Source: Deltaproteobacteria bacterium (lineage in GTDB: Bacteria > Desulfobacterota > JADFXK01). Taken from it: DNA of 14,041 nt. The DNA lies in NCBI GenBank assembly GCA_015233285.1, contig JADFYA010000050.1:1-14041 (forward strand), read 5' to 3'. The notes under the pieces were generated by a model. It saw nothing but the letters and a program-made list of their open reading frames with translations. It ran no database searches and was not told where the DNA came from. The translations under genes and the position numbers were made by a program. Below are positions 6,974-14,041 of this stretch, piece after piece. Numbering within the stretch: position 1 is the stretch's first letter; each line of letters starts with the position of its first letter.

Positions 6974-9124
6974 TCATTCCACAACTCTTTTTACTGAGAT
7001 TATTTTCTTGTTTTTTTTCAGCTCGTTGAAGACATTCTCCAAATGCTTTAAGTCGAGTACTTCTATAAATAGTTTTATCATTACCTTATTGTCATCCGTG
7101 GCGTGCATGTCGGCTTCTCTCACATTAGCCTCAGAATTGCCCAGCGCCGCGCCGATAATAGTCAGAAGGGATTTGTCCCGTTGAGCCATGACCTGCAATT
7201 GCACCGGAAACATCTCCCCCTTATCCAGGTCCCAGGTAACTTCAATCAGCCTGTCCCGTTCCACGTAGCTTAGGGAGGAACAGCCTTTCTTGTGGATAGT
7301 CACGCCTCTCCCGCGGGTTATGAAACCGACGATATCTTCGCCTGGAAGCGGCCGGCAACAATTCCCATGCCGGATCAACATATTATCCACGCCTTTAACT
7401 GTGACGGCGTCCTTTCCCTTCTTGGTGATTTTCCGCACCATTTTGTCGAAAAGAAGGCCAACCACGTTTGACTTGGCCGCCGGTTCTTCTTTCGGGACAA
7501 GACGGCCAACCAGTTGCCGGGCGGTGATCTTGCCGTAGCCCACGGCAGCCAACAGGTCTTCTACGGTAACGTAGGACAATTCCTTGGCCAGACTGAGCAG
7601 TTCATCGGTTTTCAATAACTTGCTTAACGACAAATTGTGGCTGCGAAACTCCTTCTCACAAATCTCCTTACCTAAGGCGACGCTTTTCTGACGTTCTTGA
7701 GATTTAATCCAGTTTCTAATTCTGTTCCGGGCCTTGGTCGTCTTTATTATTTTCAGCCAGTCTTTGCTGGGGGTCTGATTGAGAGACGTTAACACTTCGA
7801 CCATATCCCCATTCTTAAGCTCGTATTTTAACGGCACCATTCGGCCATGCACCTTGGCCCCGATGACGTGCTGCCCGACTTCTGAGTGGATGGCATAGGC
7901 AAAATCTATGGGAGTCGCGCCCCGTGGGAATTGCTTGACCTCTCCTTTCGGAGTAAAGACATAGACTTCTTCGGGAAAAAGATCAACCCGGACGGAATCT
8001 AAGAACTCCTGTGGATCCTTCACTTCCTGCTGCCATTCGAGCAGTTGGCGCAACCAGGCAAAGCGCTGGCCATCAGCCTCAGTCATCCCTCTGCCGTCTT
8101 TGTACCTCCAGTGGGCGGCGATACCTTGCTCATTCACCCGGTGCATTTCTTCCGTCCGGATTTGCATCTCCATCCGCTCGGCATAAGGCCCCACCACCGT
8201 AGTGTGAAGTGACTGATACATATTGGCTTTGGGAATTCCAATGTAATCCTTGAATCGGCCGGGGATTGGCTTCCAGAGCGAGTGAACCACTCCCAAGGCT
8301 TCATAGCACTCTTTTACCGTCTCAAACCTAAGTCGAAAAGCTATCAGATCATAGACCTGGTTAAGATAGATGTTTTGGGCCAACATCTTTTTGTGGATGC
8401 TGTAAAGATGCTTATGTCGGCCGCTAATAACACATTTCAGCCCATGTTCCTCCATGGCCTTGATGATGATGCCCTTGACCTCCTTGATGTAGGAGTCCAT
8501 CCTGGCCGAGTTTTGGGCGATGCCTTCTTTTATTTTTTTGTAGGCCTCCGGCTCCAGATAAAAAAAGGACAGATCCTCAAGCTGGGCCTTTCTTTCGCCC
8601 ATTCCTAATCGTCCGGCCAGGGGGGCATAAATATCTAATGTCTCTTGAGCGATGCTCCGCTGTTTTTCCGGAGATTGAAAACCCAGGGTGAGCATATTGT
8701 GCAATCGGTCGGCCAGCTTGATCAGAATGACTCTTATGTCGTTAGCCATGGCCAGAATCATTTTACGGATGTTCTCGGCCTGGCGTTCATGCTTGCTGGC
8801 GAATGACATCAAACTGATCTTGGTCACCCCATCGACCAAATTGGCTATTTCATCGCCAAATAACGACTTGATCTCCTCCAACGTCGTTTTTGTGTCTTCC
8901 ACCGTGTCGTGAAGCAATCCGGCGGCGATGGTGGCCACATCCATCTTCATGTTAGCCAAAATATTAGCCACTTCCAGCGGATGGGACAAATAGGGCTCGC
9001 CGGACAGCCGGACCTGTCCATCGTGGACCTGGGCGGAAAAAATGTAGGCCCGCTCTACTGTTTCCGTGTCCGCATTGGGGTGATATGATAATACTTGATC
9101 AACAATGTCCGGAAATCTAAGCAT
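6974..9124 (-). CDS. rel: Bifunctional (p)ppGpp synthetase/hydrolase (Rel/SpoT)
   Basis: This 716-residue protein has the full long RSH layout. The N-terminal HD hydrolase domain shows His48, His72-Asp73 followed by TVED, and Asp139 in KLADRLHN, so metal-binding residues for (p)ppGpp hydrolysis are intact. The synthetase domain includes GRHKHLYSIHKKM (238-249), YDLIAFRL (260-267) and RFKD at 292-295; the basic RxKD form is known for bifunctional enzymes, unlike ExDD of RelA. A TGS domain lies at about 387-446, a conserved-cysteine region with HGNCCRPLPGEDIVGF follows in the last third, and an ACT domain ends the protein. It makes and degrades the stringent-response alarmone. The N-terminus (MLRFPDIVDQVLSYHP) matches family starts, although no strong Shine-Dalgarno sequence precedes ATG 9124. 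It follows proS by 168 bases. Confidence 0.96.
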   Translation of the reverse strand: MLRFPDIVDQVLSYHPNADTETVERAYIFSAQVHDGQVRLSGEPYLSHPLEVANILANMKMDVATIAAGLLHDTVEDTKTTLEEIKSLFGDEIANLVDGVTKISLMSFASKHERQAENIRKMILAMANDIRVILIKLADRLHNMLTLGFQSPEKQRSIAQETLDIYAPLAGRLGMGERKAQLEDLSFFYLEPEAYKKIKEGIAQNSARMDSYIKEVKGIIIKAMEEHGLKCVISGRHKHLYSIHKKMLAQNIYLNQVYDLIAFRLRFETVKECYEALGVVHSLWKPIPGRFKDYIGIPKANMYQSLHTTVVGPYAERMEMQIRTEEMHRVNEQGIAAHWRYKDGRGMTEADGQRFAWLRQLLEWQQEVKDPQEFLDSVRVDLFPEEVYVFTPKGEVKQFPRGATPIDFAYAIHSEVGQHVIGAKVHGRMVPLKYELKNGDMVEVLTSLNQTPSKDWLKIIKTTKARNRIRNWIKSQERQKSVALGKEICEKEFRSHNLSLSKLLKTDELLSLAKELSYVTVEDLLAAVGYGKITARQLVGRLVPKEEPAAKSNVVGLLFDKMVRKITKKGKDAVTVKGVDNMLIRHGNCCRPLPGEDIVGFITRGRGVTIHKKGCSSLSYVERDRLIEVTWDLDKGEMFPVQLQVMAQRDKSLLTIIGAALGNSEANVREADMHATDDNKVMIKLFIEVLDLKHLENVFNELKKNKKIISVKRVVE

Positions 9125-9146
9125 GAGGTTTCACGATCCAGATCAT

Positions 9147-9175
9147 CCCGCAGGCCCGTGTAGGCGGGTTGCGGG
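9147..9175. repeat. GC-rich imperfect hairpin between proS and rel
   Basis: CCCGCA (9147-9152) pairs with TGCGGG (9170-9175), and inside it CCCG (9155-9158) pairs with CGGG (9165-9168), leaving a 6-base loop and a small internal loop. No U-tract follows on either strand. It sits in the leader of rel, 23 bases before its start, and could affect rel translation or be a small interspersed repeat. A second inverted repeat TTGGAT/ATCCAA (9254-9259, 9275-9280) lies just after the proS end. Confidence 0.4.
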
Positions 9176-9292
9176 CAATGTCGTTAAGTTAGTGACCTTA
9201 GGTTGCGGGGCAGGAGTTACGGGTTCAGACAGATGTCGTTATAGAACAATCTGTTGGATCAATAGGAGCGAAGCATCCAATCCAATATTCCA

Positions 9293-9661
9293 TCAGAGAT
9301 CGTTGAGCGACTGGTCAATGGCCGTGAGCGCGGCCTCGATCTGGTCCATTTCATTCCTGATTCGTTCCTTGATCTCGTCAATCACCTGATTTAATTTAAC
9401 TAATTTTGTTTCTTTGGTTCTCCGGTCCCGCATTTCCACCGACTGTTCTTGCAGTGCCTTCGGGCCGATGGTTATCCGAACGGGTATGCCGACCAGATCT
9501 GCGTCTTTGAATTTGACTCCAGGGCGATCATCCCGGTCGTCCAGCAAAACATCGAACCCGGCCTCAACCAGCCGGTGGTATAACTCATTAGCCGCAGTCC
9601 AGACTTCGCCCGGTTTAATACTTACGGGTAAGATCAGCACCTGGAAAGGAGTCAGGGGCAT
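9293..9661 (-). CDS. proS: Prolyl-tRNA synthetase C-terminal anticodon-binding domain, separated by UGA
   Basis: This frame encodes the alpha/beta anticodon-binding domain of class II prolyl-tRNA synthetase: FQVLILPV at residues 6-13, VLLDDRDDRPGVKFKDADLVGIPVRI at about 38-63 (the conserved DDR...RPG.KF..ADLIGIP pattern) and a closing helix. It is in the same reading frame as the upstream catalytic part; only a UGA and one Pro codon lie between. Joined through the UGA the product would be about 591 residues, near the usual 570 or so. If the UGA is a true stop, ATG 9661 is the only evident restart, two codons beyond it, with no Shine-Dalgarno sequence but close enough for reinitiation. An isolated 122-residue product could bind tRNA only if it assembled with the catalytic part. 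This protein would recognise the proline anticodon. Confidence 0.8.
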   Translation of the reverse strand: MPLTPFQVLILPVSIKPGEVWTAANELYHRLVEAGFDVLLDDRDDRPGVKFKDADLVGIPVRITIGPKALQEQSVEMRDRRTKETKLVKLNQVIDEIKERIRNEMDQIEAALTAIDQSLNDL

Positions 9662-9664
9662 AGG

Positions 9665-11068
9665 TCAAATGATTCCGTCGGCATCATGGTTTTGTTCCAC
9701 CGAGGCGGCCATAGTCCGCCCTACCCCAATCCCATAACACCCCATGACAGCGGGTCGTTCTTTGCCTTCAGCATCCAGAAAGGCCGCTTTCATGGCGCTA
9801 CTGTACTTGGTGCCCAACCGAAATACATGTCCCACCTCAATGCCTCTGGAAAAAACCAGACGTCCGGCGCAATCCGGTTTGGGACACGGAGCCCCTTCCT
9901 CGGCCATTCGGATATCGGCGAACCCGGCTATTTTCACGTCCCTGGAGATATTGACGTGCTTAAAATGATAATCCTTTTTGTTGGCGCCCATGACCACATC
10001 GGACATTCCTTTAACGGAATGATCGGCGTAGATCGGGATAGACAACCCGACCGCTCCGGCGAATCCGGTGGGCGCCCCGGTCGCTTCGACAACCACTTGC
10101 TCATCAGCCAGATCCAGGGTATTGGCCCCCAGATAGGTCCGCAGCTTAGCCGGGCTGATCTCATGGTCACCCCGGACCAGGGCGGCCACCGGACCTTTGT
10201 CGGTACTGAAAATGATGGTTTTGACTAAATTCCGGGGCTGAATTTGGAGGAATAAAGTGACTTCTTCCACCGTTTTCCGACCGGGCGTAAGTACCTCTTC
10301 AAATCCGGCGGACAGATTTTCCTCTCCGGTGTCGGCGTCCCCAGGGACCGAGGCCATTTCCGCCTTTTCCAGATTAGCCGCGTATCGGCAATGGGAACAG
10401 TTGACCACGGTGTCTTCGCCGGTATCGGCCAACACCATGAACTCATGAGAAAAATTGCCTCCGATACTGCCGGTGTCGGCCTCTACGGCCCGGAACCTCA
10501 GTCCGCACCGGGCAAAAATCCGACTATAAGCCCGGTACATGGCCCGGTAAGACACGGCTGCTGATGCTTCGTCCACGTCGAAACTATAGGCGTCTTTCAT
10601 GATGAATTCCCGCCCCCGCATCAACCCGAACCTGGGCCGGATTTCATCCCGAAATTTACTCTGAATCTGGTACAGGTTAATCGGTAATTGCCGATAGGAA
10701 CGAATTTCTCCCCGGATCAAGTCCGTGATCACTTCTTCATGGGTCGGGCCAAGACAAAACTCGTGATCGTGTCTATCCTTAATCCGGAGAAGCTCCCGGC
10801 CATAGTGTTGCCAGCGACCGCTTTCCTCCCACAGCTCCCGCGGCTGCACAAAAGGCATGATGATTTCCTGGGCTCCGGCTGCGTTCATCTCCGCTCGGAT
10901 GATTTGCTTAAGTTTGGCTAAGACCCGCGTCCCTAAAGGCAAATAAGTATATATGCCGGCGGCCAACTTGCGAATCATGCCGGATCTCAACATTAATTGA
11001 TGACTGACCACCTCTGCTTCAGCCGGTCGTTCTTTCAGCGTGGGGAGATATAGTTGCGATAATTTCAT
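9665..11068 (-). CDS. proS: Prolyl-tRNA synthetase catalytic and editing part, ends at in-frame UGA
   Basis: The 467 residues cover the bacterial-type ProS from its N-terminus. Motif 1 is at about 44-72, the TxE-type loop GPTHEE at 107-112, motif 2 at 139-155 ([17 protein letters not shown]) and motif 3 at 443-453 ([11 protein letters not shown]). Between motifs 2 and 3 lies the YbaK-like insertion domain for editing Ala-tRNA(Pro), about 225-405, with Lys283 in VKTIIF matching the editing lysine. The enzyme charges tRNA(Pro) with proline in the cytoplasm. The frame ends HDADGII followed by TGA (9667-9665) and then Pro; the family reads GI(I/V)WP, so UGA stands where UGG is expected. The start ATG at 11068 overlaps the ispG stop as ATGA, so translation is coupled. 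All catalytic motifs are intact. Confidence 0.93.
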   Translation of the reverse strand: MKLSQLYLPTLKERPAEAEVVSHQLMLRSGMIRKLAAGIYTYLPLGTRVLAKLKQIIRAEMNAAGAQEIIMPFVQPRELWEESGRWQHYGRELLRIKDRHDHEFCLGPTHEEVITDLIRGEIRSYRQLPINLYQIQSKFRDEIRPRFGLMRGREFIMKDAYSFDVDEASAAVSYRAMYRAYSRIFARCGLRFRAVEADTGSIGGNFSHEFMVLADTGEDTVVNCSHCRYAANLEKAEMASVPGDADTGEENLSAGFEEVLTPGRKTVEEVTLFLQIQPRNLVKTIIFSTDKGPVAALVRGDHEISPAKLRTYLGANTLDLADEQVVVEATGAPTGFAGAVGLSIPIYADHSVKGMSDVVMGANKKDYHFKHVNISRDVKIAGFADIRMAEEGAPCPKPDCAGRLVFSRGIEVGHVFRLGTKYSSAMKAAFLDAEGKERPAVMGCYGIGVGRTMAASVEQNHDADGII

Positions 11069-12129
11069 TGAACTTCCCTTTCCACTTGTTCCACCAAGAC
11101 CTGGAGTAAATCCTTTTCGTCAAATTTCTTGATCACCTTACCGGCCTTGAACAGGGTGCCCTGTCCTCTCCCGCCGGCCACACCCAGAGCGGCGGATTTC
11201 GCCTCTCCCGGTCCGTTGACCACGCAACCCATGACGGCGATTCGCAACGGGGCGGTAATATGGGCCAGCCCCTTGGATACCTCCTCGACCAGGCCAAAGA
11301 GGTCGATTTCACATCGGCCACAGGTGGGACAAGAAATTATTTCCACACCTCGATGCCTGATATCTAAGGCCCGCAAAATTTCATATCCGGCCATCACCTC
11401 TTCCACCGGATCACGGGTTAGGGACACCCGAATGGTGTCACCGATTCCTTCGCCCAATAACGTCCCGATGCCCAGGGCCGACTTTATGGCCCCGGCCAGC
11501 AGTCCCCCTGCCTCTGTCACTCCCACATGTAATGGATACGCGGTTTCTTGGGTCATCAACCGGTACGCCGCGACCGTAGTTAATACATCGGATGACTTTA
11601 ACGATATTTTTATATCATAAAAGTTTTCCTTTTCCAATATGACGACGTGCCTGAGCGCGCTGGCCGTCATCGCTTCCGGTACGGGCCCGCCATAAGTGGC
11701 CAGCAGGTCTTTTTCCAATGACCCCGCGTTTACTCCTATCCTGATGGGAATGCCCCGGTCCCTGGCCGCGTCGGCGACTTTCTTGATTTTTTGGCGAGTT
11801 CCAATATTTCCCGGATTGATTCTTAACCCGGCCACCCCCGATTCAATGGCGATTAAAGCCAGGCGGTGATCAAAATGGATATCGGCAATCACCGGAATCG
11901 GGCTTCTCTTAATAATGGCGGCCAATGCCTTGGCGGCATCCTCATCGATCACGGCAGACCGAATGATCTCACATCCGGCTGCGGCCAGCCTGTCGATTTG
12001 GGCGGAGGTCGCGTCCACATCCCGGGTGTCGGTTTTGGTCATGGACTGGACGGAAATGGGCGCATCACCTCCCACTGGAACCGGTCCGACATGGACCTGT
12101 CTGGTTTGGCGGCGGATGATCTTTTTCAC
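11065..12129 (-). CDS. ispG: 4-hydroxy-3-methylbut-2-enyl-diphosphate synthase (IspG/GcpE)
   Basis: IspG carries out the penultimate step of the MEP pathway, reducing 2-C-methylerythritol 2,4-cyclodiphosphate to HMBPP with a [4Fe-4S] cluster. The 354-residue protein shows the TIM-barrel part ([12 protein letters not shown] at 27-38; [11 protein letters not shown] at 82-92; RINPGNIG at 103-110) and the cluster domain, with SCPTCGRCE at 266-274 and GCVVNGPGE at 301-309. Cys267, Cys270, Cys302 and Glu309 are the expected cluster ligands. Residues 56-61 read IRSAVI, where many members have VRVAVP, a small deviation outside the cluster site. The start is GTG at 12129, with AAGGA 11 bases upstream, a long spacing. 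The stop TGA overlaps the proS ATG. A perfect TTGACA (12208-12203) lies upstream but with only a poor -10 (GGTCAT, 12185-12180). Confidence 0.96.
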   Translation of the reverse strand: MKKIIRRQTRQVHVGPVPVGGDAPISVQSMTKTDTRDVDATSAQIDRLAAAGCEIIRSAVIDEDAAKALAAIIKRSPIPVIADIHFDHRLALIAIESGVAGLRINPGNIGTRQKIKKVADAARDRGIPIRIGVNAGSLEKDLLATYGGPVPEAMTASALRHVVILEKENFYDIKISLKSSDVLTTVAAYRLMTQETAYPLHVGVTEAGGLLAGAIKSALGIGTLLGEGIGDTIRVSLTRDPVEEVMAGYEILRALDIRHRGVEIISCPTCGRCEIDLFGLVEEVSKGLAHITAPLRIAVMGCVVNGPGEAKSAALGVAGGRGQGTLFKAGKVIKKFDEKDLLQVLVEQVEREVQ

Positions 12130-12153
12130 AATTGATTATATCCTTGCTATACA
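12125..12153 (+). promoter_or_regulatory. Possible rightward promoter over the ispG start
   Basis: On the plus strand TTCACA (12125-12130) and TATACA (12148-12153) are separated by exactly 17 bases, matching sigma70 consensus at five and four of six positions. It overlaps the ispG start codon and ribosome binding site on the other strand and points away from ispG, so any transcript would be antisense to the ispG leader. A start near 12160 is predicted. Confidence 0.3.
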
Positions 12154-12159
12154 AAAAAT

Positions 12160-12307
12160 TATCGAAACAGCCGGACGGCATGACCACCCTGACCTTTTGC
12201 CGTGTCAAACCTGCTGCGGCAGGGCCCCGAACGGCCGGAAAGTAGACGGTATTATGTATAACTAACATCATTTGTTATCAAAATGCAAGCCATCTTTATG
12301 GCTTTTT
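12160..12307 (+). ncRNA. Candidate small RNA antisense to the ispG leader
   Basis: A transcript of about 148 bases would run from the promoter candidate to the intrinsic terminator at 12287-12307. It could fold ACGGCA/TGCCGT (12175-12180, 12198-12203), CCTGC-TGCG-GCAGG (12210-12223), and GGCC/GGCC (12223-12226, 12233-12236) before the terminator stem. No open frame of note is present on this strand. The reason to propose it is that a rightward terminator in a divergent gap needs a rightward transcript to act on. It matches no RNA family I know. The hairpins are strand-symmetric, so they do not alone prove orientation. Confidence 0.25.
12287..12307 (+). terminator. Rightward intrinsic terminator
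   Basis: AAGCCAT-CTTT-ATGGCTT is a perfect 7-bp stem with a 4-base loop that runs directly into a T-tract (12303-12307). The layout is that of a Rho-independent terminator on the plus strand. On the minus strand the hairpin is followed by GCATTTTG, not a proper tract. No annotated plus-strand gene precedes it. Confidence 0.6.
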
Positions 12308-12313
12308 GTAACT

Positions 12314-12337
12314 CCACCGTATCGTGGCCTTTTTTTT
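12314..12337 (+). terminator. Second, weaker rightward terminator
   Basis: CCAC-CGTATC-GTGG (12314-12327) is followed by CC and eight T residues (12330-12337). The stem is only 4 bp, but the T-run is long. It sits seven bases after the first terminator, so the pair may act in tandem to insulate the chemoreceptor gene from rightward transcription. Confidence 0.4.
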
Positions 12338-12402
12338 GAGGTTCTCGTTTAAGCCTTCCTGATTCATTCGCGACTTTAATGATGAAACTTATTGATTATC
12401 GG

Positions 12403-12431
12403 TTGAACGGCTGAGTGAATAATAGTATAGT
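12403..12431 (+). promoter_or_regulatory. Possible promoter of the chemoreceptor gene
   Basis: TTGAAC (12403-12408) and TATAGT (12426-12431) are 17 bases apart and match sigma70 at four and five of six positions. A start near 12438 gives a leader of about 258 bases. A perfect TATAAT at 12483-12488 without a good -35 is an alternative that would start the RNA at about 12495, right at the first hairpin. I see no sigma28 or sigma54 promoter. Confidence 0.4.
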
Positions 12432-12496
12432 GCCAAAGTGTATTAATCTCTGCGCTGGTGGTCTGATAAAAAATATTTAAATTATAATTAGTTACT

Positions 12497-12556
12497 GTCC
12501 AGGATTTCTTTTCTGGACCACCGCCGCTCCAAACCGGTCCTAAAATTATCGAGGAC
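12497..12556 (+). repeat. Two tandem GTCC/GGAC hairpins in the chemoreceptor leader
   Basis: GTCCAG-N10-CTGGAC (12497-12518) and GTCCT-N10-AGGAC (12537-12556) are two perfect inverted repeats with equal 10-base loops, starting exactly 40 bases apart. GGACC (12515-12519) can also pair with GGTCC (12536-12540), joining the inner arms into an alternative structure. They could be paired protein-binding sites on DNA or a switching leader RNA. Confidence 0.45.
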
Positions 12557-12658
12557 ATATGGGCTCGTAACCGCAGCCAGGCGACTTGATTCGACAAAAT
12601 CACTCGTGCCTTTCCCCTCAGGCGGCCGGATAGCCTAACATCATCTAATTTTCAAATC

Positions 12659-12676
12659 ATGTTAATACATTAACAT
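12659..12676. promoter_or_regulatory. Perfect palindrome before the chemoreceptor ribosome binding site
   Basis: ATGTTAAT-AC-ATTAACAT has 8-bp perfect arms about a 2-base centre and ends eight bases before the AAGGAG at 12684-12689. It is a good candidate for an operator bound by a dimeric regulator. As RNA it would need to open part of the stem for a loop. No known regulator site is claimed. Confidence 0.45.
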
Positions 12677-12695
12677 CAATACTAAGGAGATCCTA

Positions 12696-14041
12696 ATGAA
12701 AAACCTAAAACTGTCACTAAGAATCGGCCTGGGATTTGGGGTGTTGATCGCCATCACACTAATTCTTGGGATCATGGCTAGTTGGAATATGAATAACGTA
12801 GGCAAGCAATCCATAGAACTGGCTCAACAGTTCATACCCGAAACGACTGTCGCTGATGACGTGGAAAAATTGTCTTTAGAAACTATGTACGGTGTTCGAG
12901 GGTACGCCTTGAGCCAGAACGAAAAATATCTCAAAGAAGGATTGGCCTCTTTGGCCAAGGTTAAAAAAGCCTTGGAGGATGGTAAAAACCTGGCTAACAA
13001 GTACCCAAACCTGGTGAAACTGCGGGAAGGCGTGGCTGGAGCTGAGGAAAAGATCAAGGAATATGAACGCCTGATCAATGCGACAGTGTCGAGTCAAAAA
13101 GCTATCGCCGATATCCGCCAGCGGGCCAATGCCGCGGCTAAGAAATTCATGGATAATTGTTCGGCTTACGAAGATATTCAACGAGCTGCCTTTGACAAGG
13201 AGATCAAGGCCGCCGAGAAACCGGCCAAGCTCCTGGAGCGGTATCAAAAGGTCAATGAAATAAATGACGTTATTGAAGCCGGCCATCACGTCCGAGTCGC
13301 CAACTATAAGACTCAAGCTACTGATAACATTCAGTTCGTACAAGATGGGATGAAGGATTTCGAGATCATTTTTAAGAATCTGGACGAAATGAAGGCGGCT
13401 ACACATCAAGAACAGAACCTGCGGCTCCTCCAGGAGGCCCGCGTTGGAGCTGAGGAATATAAAACAACTATATCTGATTATATAAAAACCTGGCAAGAAT
13501 TGGAGGAGGTGAACAAAAAAGGAAACGACGTGGCCTATGAAGTGTTGAAACTGGCCGCGGAGACTTCTCGAGGCGGCACAAATGAGACGGTCACCCGAGC
13601 GGATAACGCAGTCGCGGCCATGTCTTCGGCGTCAATTATTATGAACGTCGGCCTGGTCATCGCGGTGATTCTTGGGATTATTATCGCCACACTGATTGCC
13701 CGAGGCATTATTAATCCGATTCGTCAGGCTGTCGGCTTAGCCAATGCCATTGCCGCCGGGGATCTGACCAAAAGGCTGAACCTGGACAGACAAGACGAAA
13801 TTGGAGAGATGTCCCGTTCTTTGGACCAATCCTGCGATCAACTGGCCGCTCTAATCAAACAAATTCAGGACAACGCCAAGGCCCTGGCCTCCCAGTCGGA
13901 AGAGCTTTCAGCCGTTTCCTCAACCCTGGTCGCCAATTCTGAAGAGATGACCACTCAGGCCAATAATGTCGCCGGGGCCACGGAACAGATGTCCTCGAAT
14001 ATAAACACCATGGCCTCCGCGGCAGAAGAGATGAGCGTCAA
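12696..14041 (+). CDS. Methyl-accepting chemotaxis protein (cut by window edge)
   Basis: The first 448 codons are present and the gene continues past the right edge. The start is ATG at 12696, with AAGGAG six bases upstream. A first membrane segment is at about residues 11-29 (LGFGVLIAITLILGIMA) and a second at about 313-335. Between them lie some 280 mostly helical residues, with a sequence near the start, MYGVRGYALSQNEKYLKEG (64-82), of the type seen in HBM or four-helix-bundle sensor domains. A HAMP domain at about 336-388 (NPIRQAVGLANAIAAGDLTKRL...DEIGEMSRSLDQ) is followed by the start of the coiled signalling domain (QSEELSAVSSTLVANSEEMTTQ). The protein senses a periplasmic ligand and controls a CheA/CheW complex. 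Ligand is unknown. The CheW-binding tip and methylation sites, if present, lie mostly outside the window. Confidence 0.93.
   Translation, partial: MKNLKLSLRIGLGFGVLIAITLILGIMASWNMNNVGKQSIELAQQFIPETTVADDVEKLSLETMYGVRGYALSQNEKYLKEGLASLAKVKKALEDGKNLANKYPNLVKLREGVAGAEEKIKEYERLINATVSSQKAIADIRQRANAAAKKFMDNCSAYEDIQRAAFDKEIKAAEKPAKLLERYQKVNEINDVIEAGHHVRVANYKTQATDNIQFVQDGMKDFEIIFKNLDEMKAATHQEQNLRLLQEARVGAEEYKTTISDYIKTWQELEEVNKKGNDVAYEVLKLAAETSRGGTNETVTRADNAVAAMSSASIIMNVGLVIAVILGIIIATLIARGIINPIRQAVGLANAIAAGDLTKRLNLDRQDEIGEMSRSLDQSCDQLAALIKQIQDNAKALASQSEELSAVSSTLVANSEEMTTQANNVAGATEQMSSNINTMASAAEEMSV

Noticed and set aside
9665..9667. Selenocysteine at the proS UGA
   Set aside because: The family has Trp here rather than Cys, and the bases after the UGA form only a 4-bp stem with an 8-9 base pyrimidine-rich loop, unlike a bacterial SECIS.
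9665..9667. Genome-wide reassignment of UGA to Trp
   Set aside because: UGA is the natural stop of several full-length genes in the window, and Trp codons in the other genes are UGG.
12376..12603. 75-codon minus-strand open frame in the ispG-chemoreceptor gap
   Set aside because: It begins with GTG without a ribosome binding site, has no recognisable motif, and overlaps the promoter and hairpin structures of the chemoreceptor leader. It is probably chance.
12876..13496. 206-codon minus-strand open frame inside the chemoreceptor gene
   Set aside because: It is antisense to a clear methyl-accepting chemotaxis protein with matching ribosome binding site, membrane segments and HAMP domain. Its hydrophobic look comes from reading complementary codons.

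Overview
The window looks like a chromosomal segment of a Gram-negative bacterium, most likely a member of the Desulfobacterota (the former Deltaproteobacteria). This rests on recognition of protein families rather than any database search. The clues are an MglA/MglB-type Ras-like GTPase pair, a membrane-anchored TPR protein of a type common in that group, a bifunctional Rel/SpoT protein, and an ispG-proS pair. There are no insertion sequences, phage genes, tRNAs, rRNAs or CRISPR arrays that I can see.

All genes except the last are on the minus strand, so they are best read from right to left. At 12129-9293 lie ispG (isoprenoid precursor synthesis) and proS (prolyl-tRNA synthetase), joined by an ATGA overlap. 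The proS frame is interrupted by an in-frame UGA exactly where the family has a conserved Trp, at the junction of the catalytic and anticodon-binding domains. Next comes rel/spoT (9124-6974), then a 322-base gap rich in inverted repeats. A two-gene mglB-mglA unit (6493-5440) follows behind a good sigma70-type promoter. Next is an 893-residue, proline-rich, acidic protein that ends in what I read as a divergent CheW-like domain (5203-2522). The left end carries a ROK-family sugar kinase (2311-1325), a TPR membrane protein (1171-452) and the first 133 codons of adenine deaminase (399-1, cut by the window edge).

The only plus-strand gene is a methyl-accepting chemotaxis protein at the right end (12696 onward, cut by the window edge). 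A 566-base divergent region separates it from ispG. That region holds two rightward terminator-like hairpins, a possible rightward small RNA antisense to the ispG leader, a promoter, two tandem GTCC/GGAC hairpins and a perfect palindrome just before the Shine-Dalgarno sequence of the chemoreceptor gene.

The most interesting possible system is the module mglB - mglA - large CheW-like scaffold. A polarity GTPase and its roadblock partner sit beside a long disordered protein with a C-terminal CheW-like fold and duplicated N-terminal short motifs. The layout resembles in outline ParP-type adaptors that tether chemosensory arrays at cell poles, but here the neighbour is a Ras-like GTPase rather than a ParA-like ATPase. 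This is inference from architecture and proximity. The second notable item is the UGA inside proS. Other genes here end in UGA and use UGG for Trp, so a code change is unlikely; point mutation, sequencing error, readthrough or a split enzyme all remain open.
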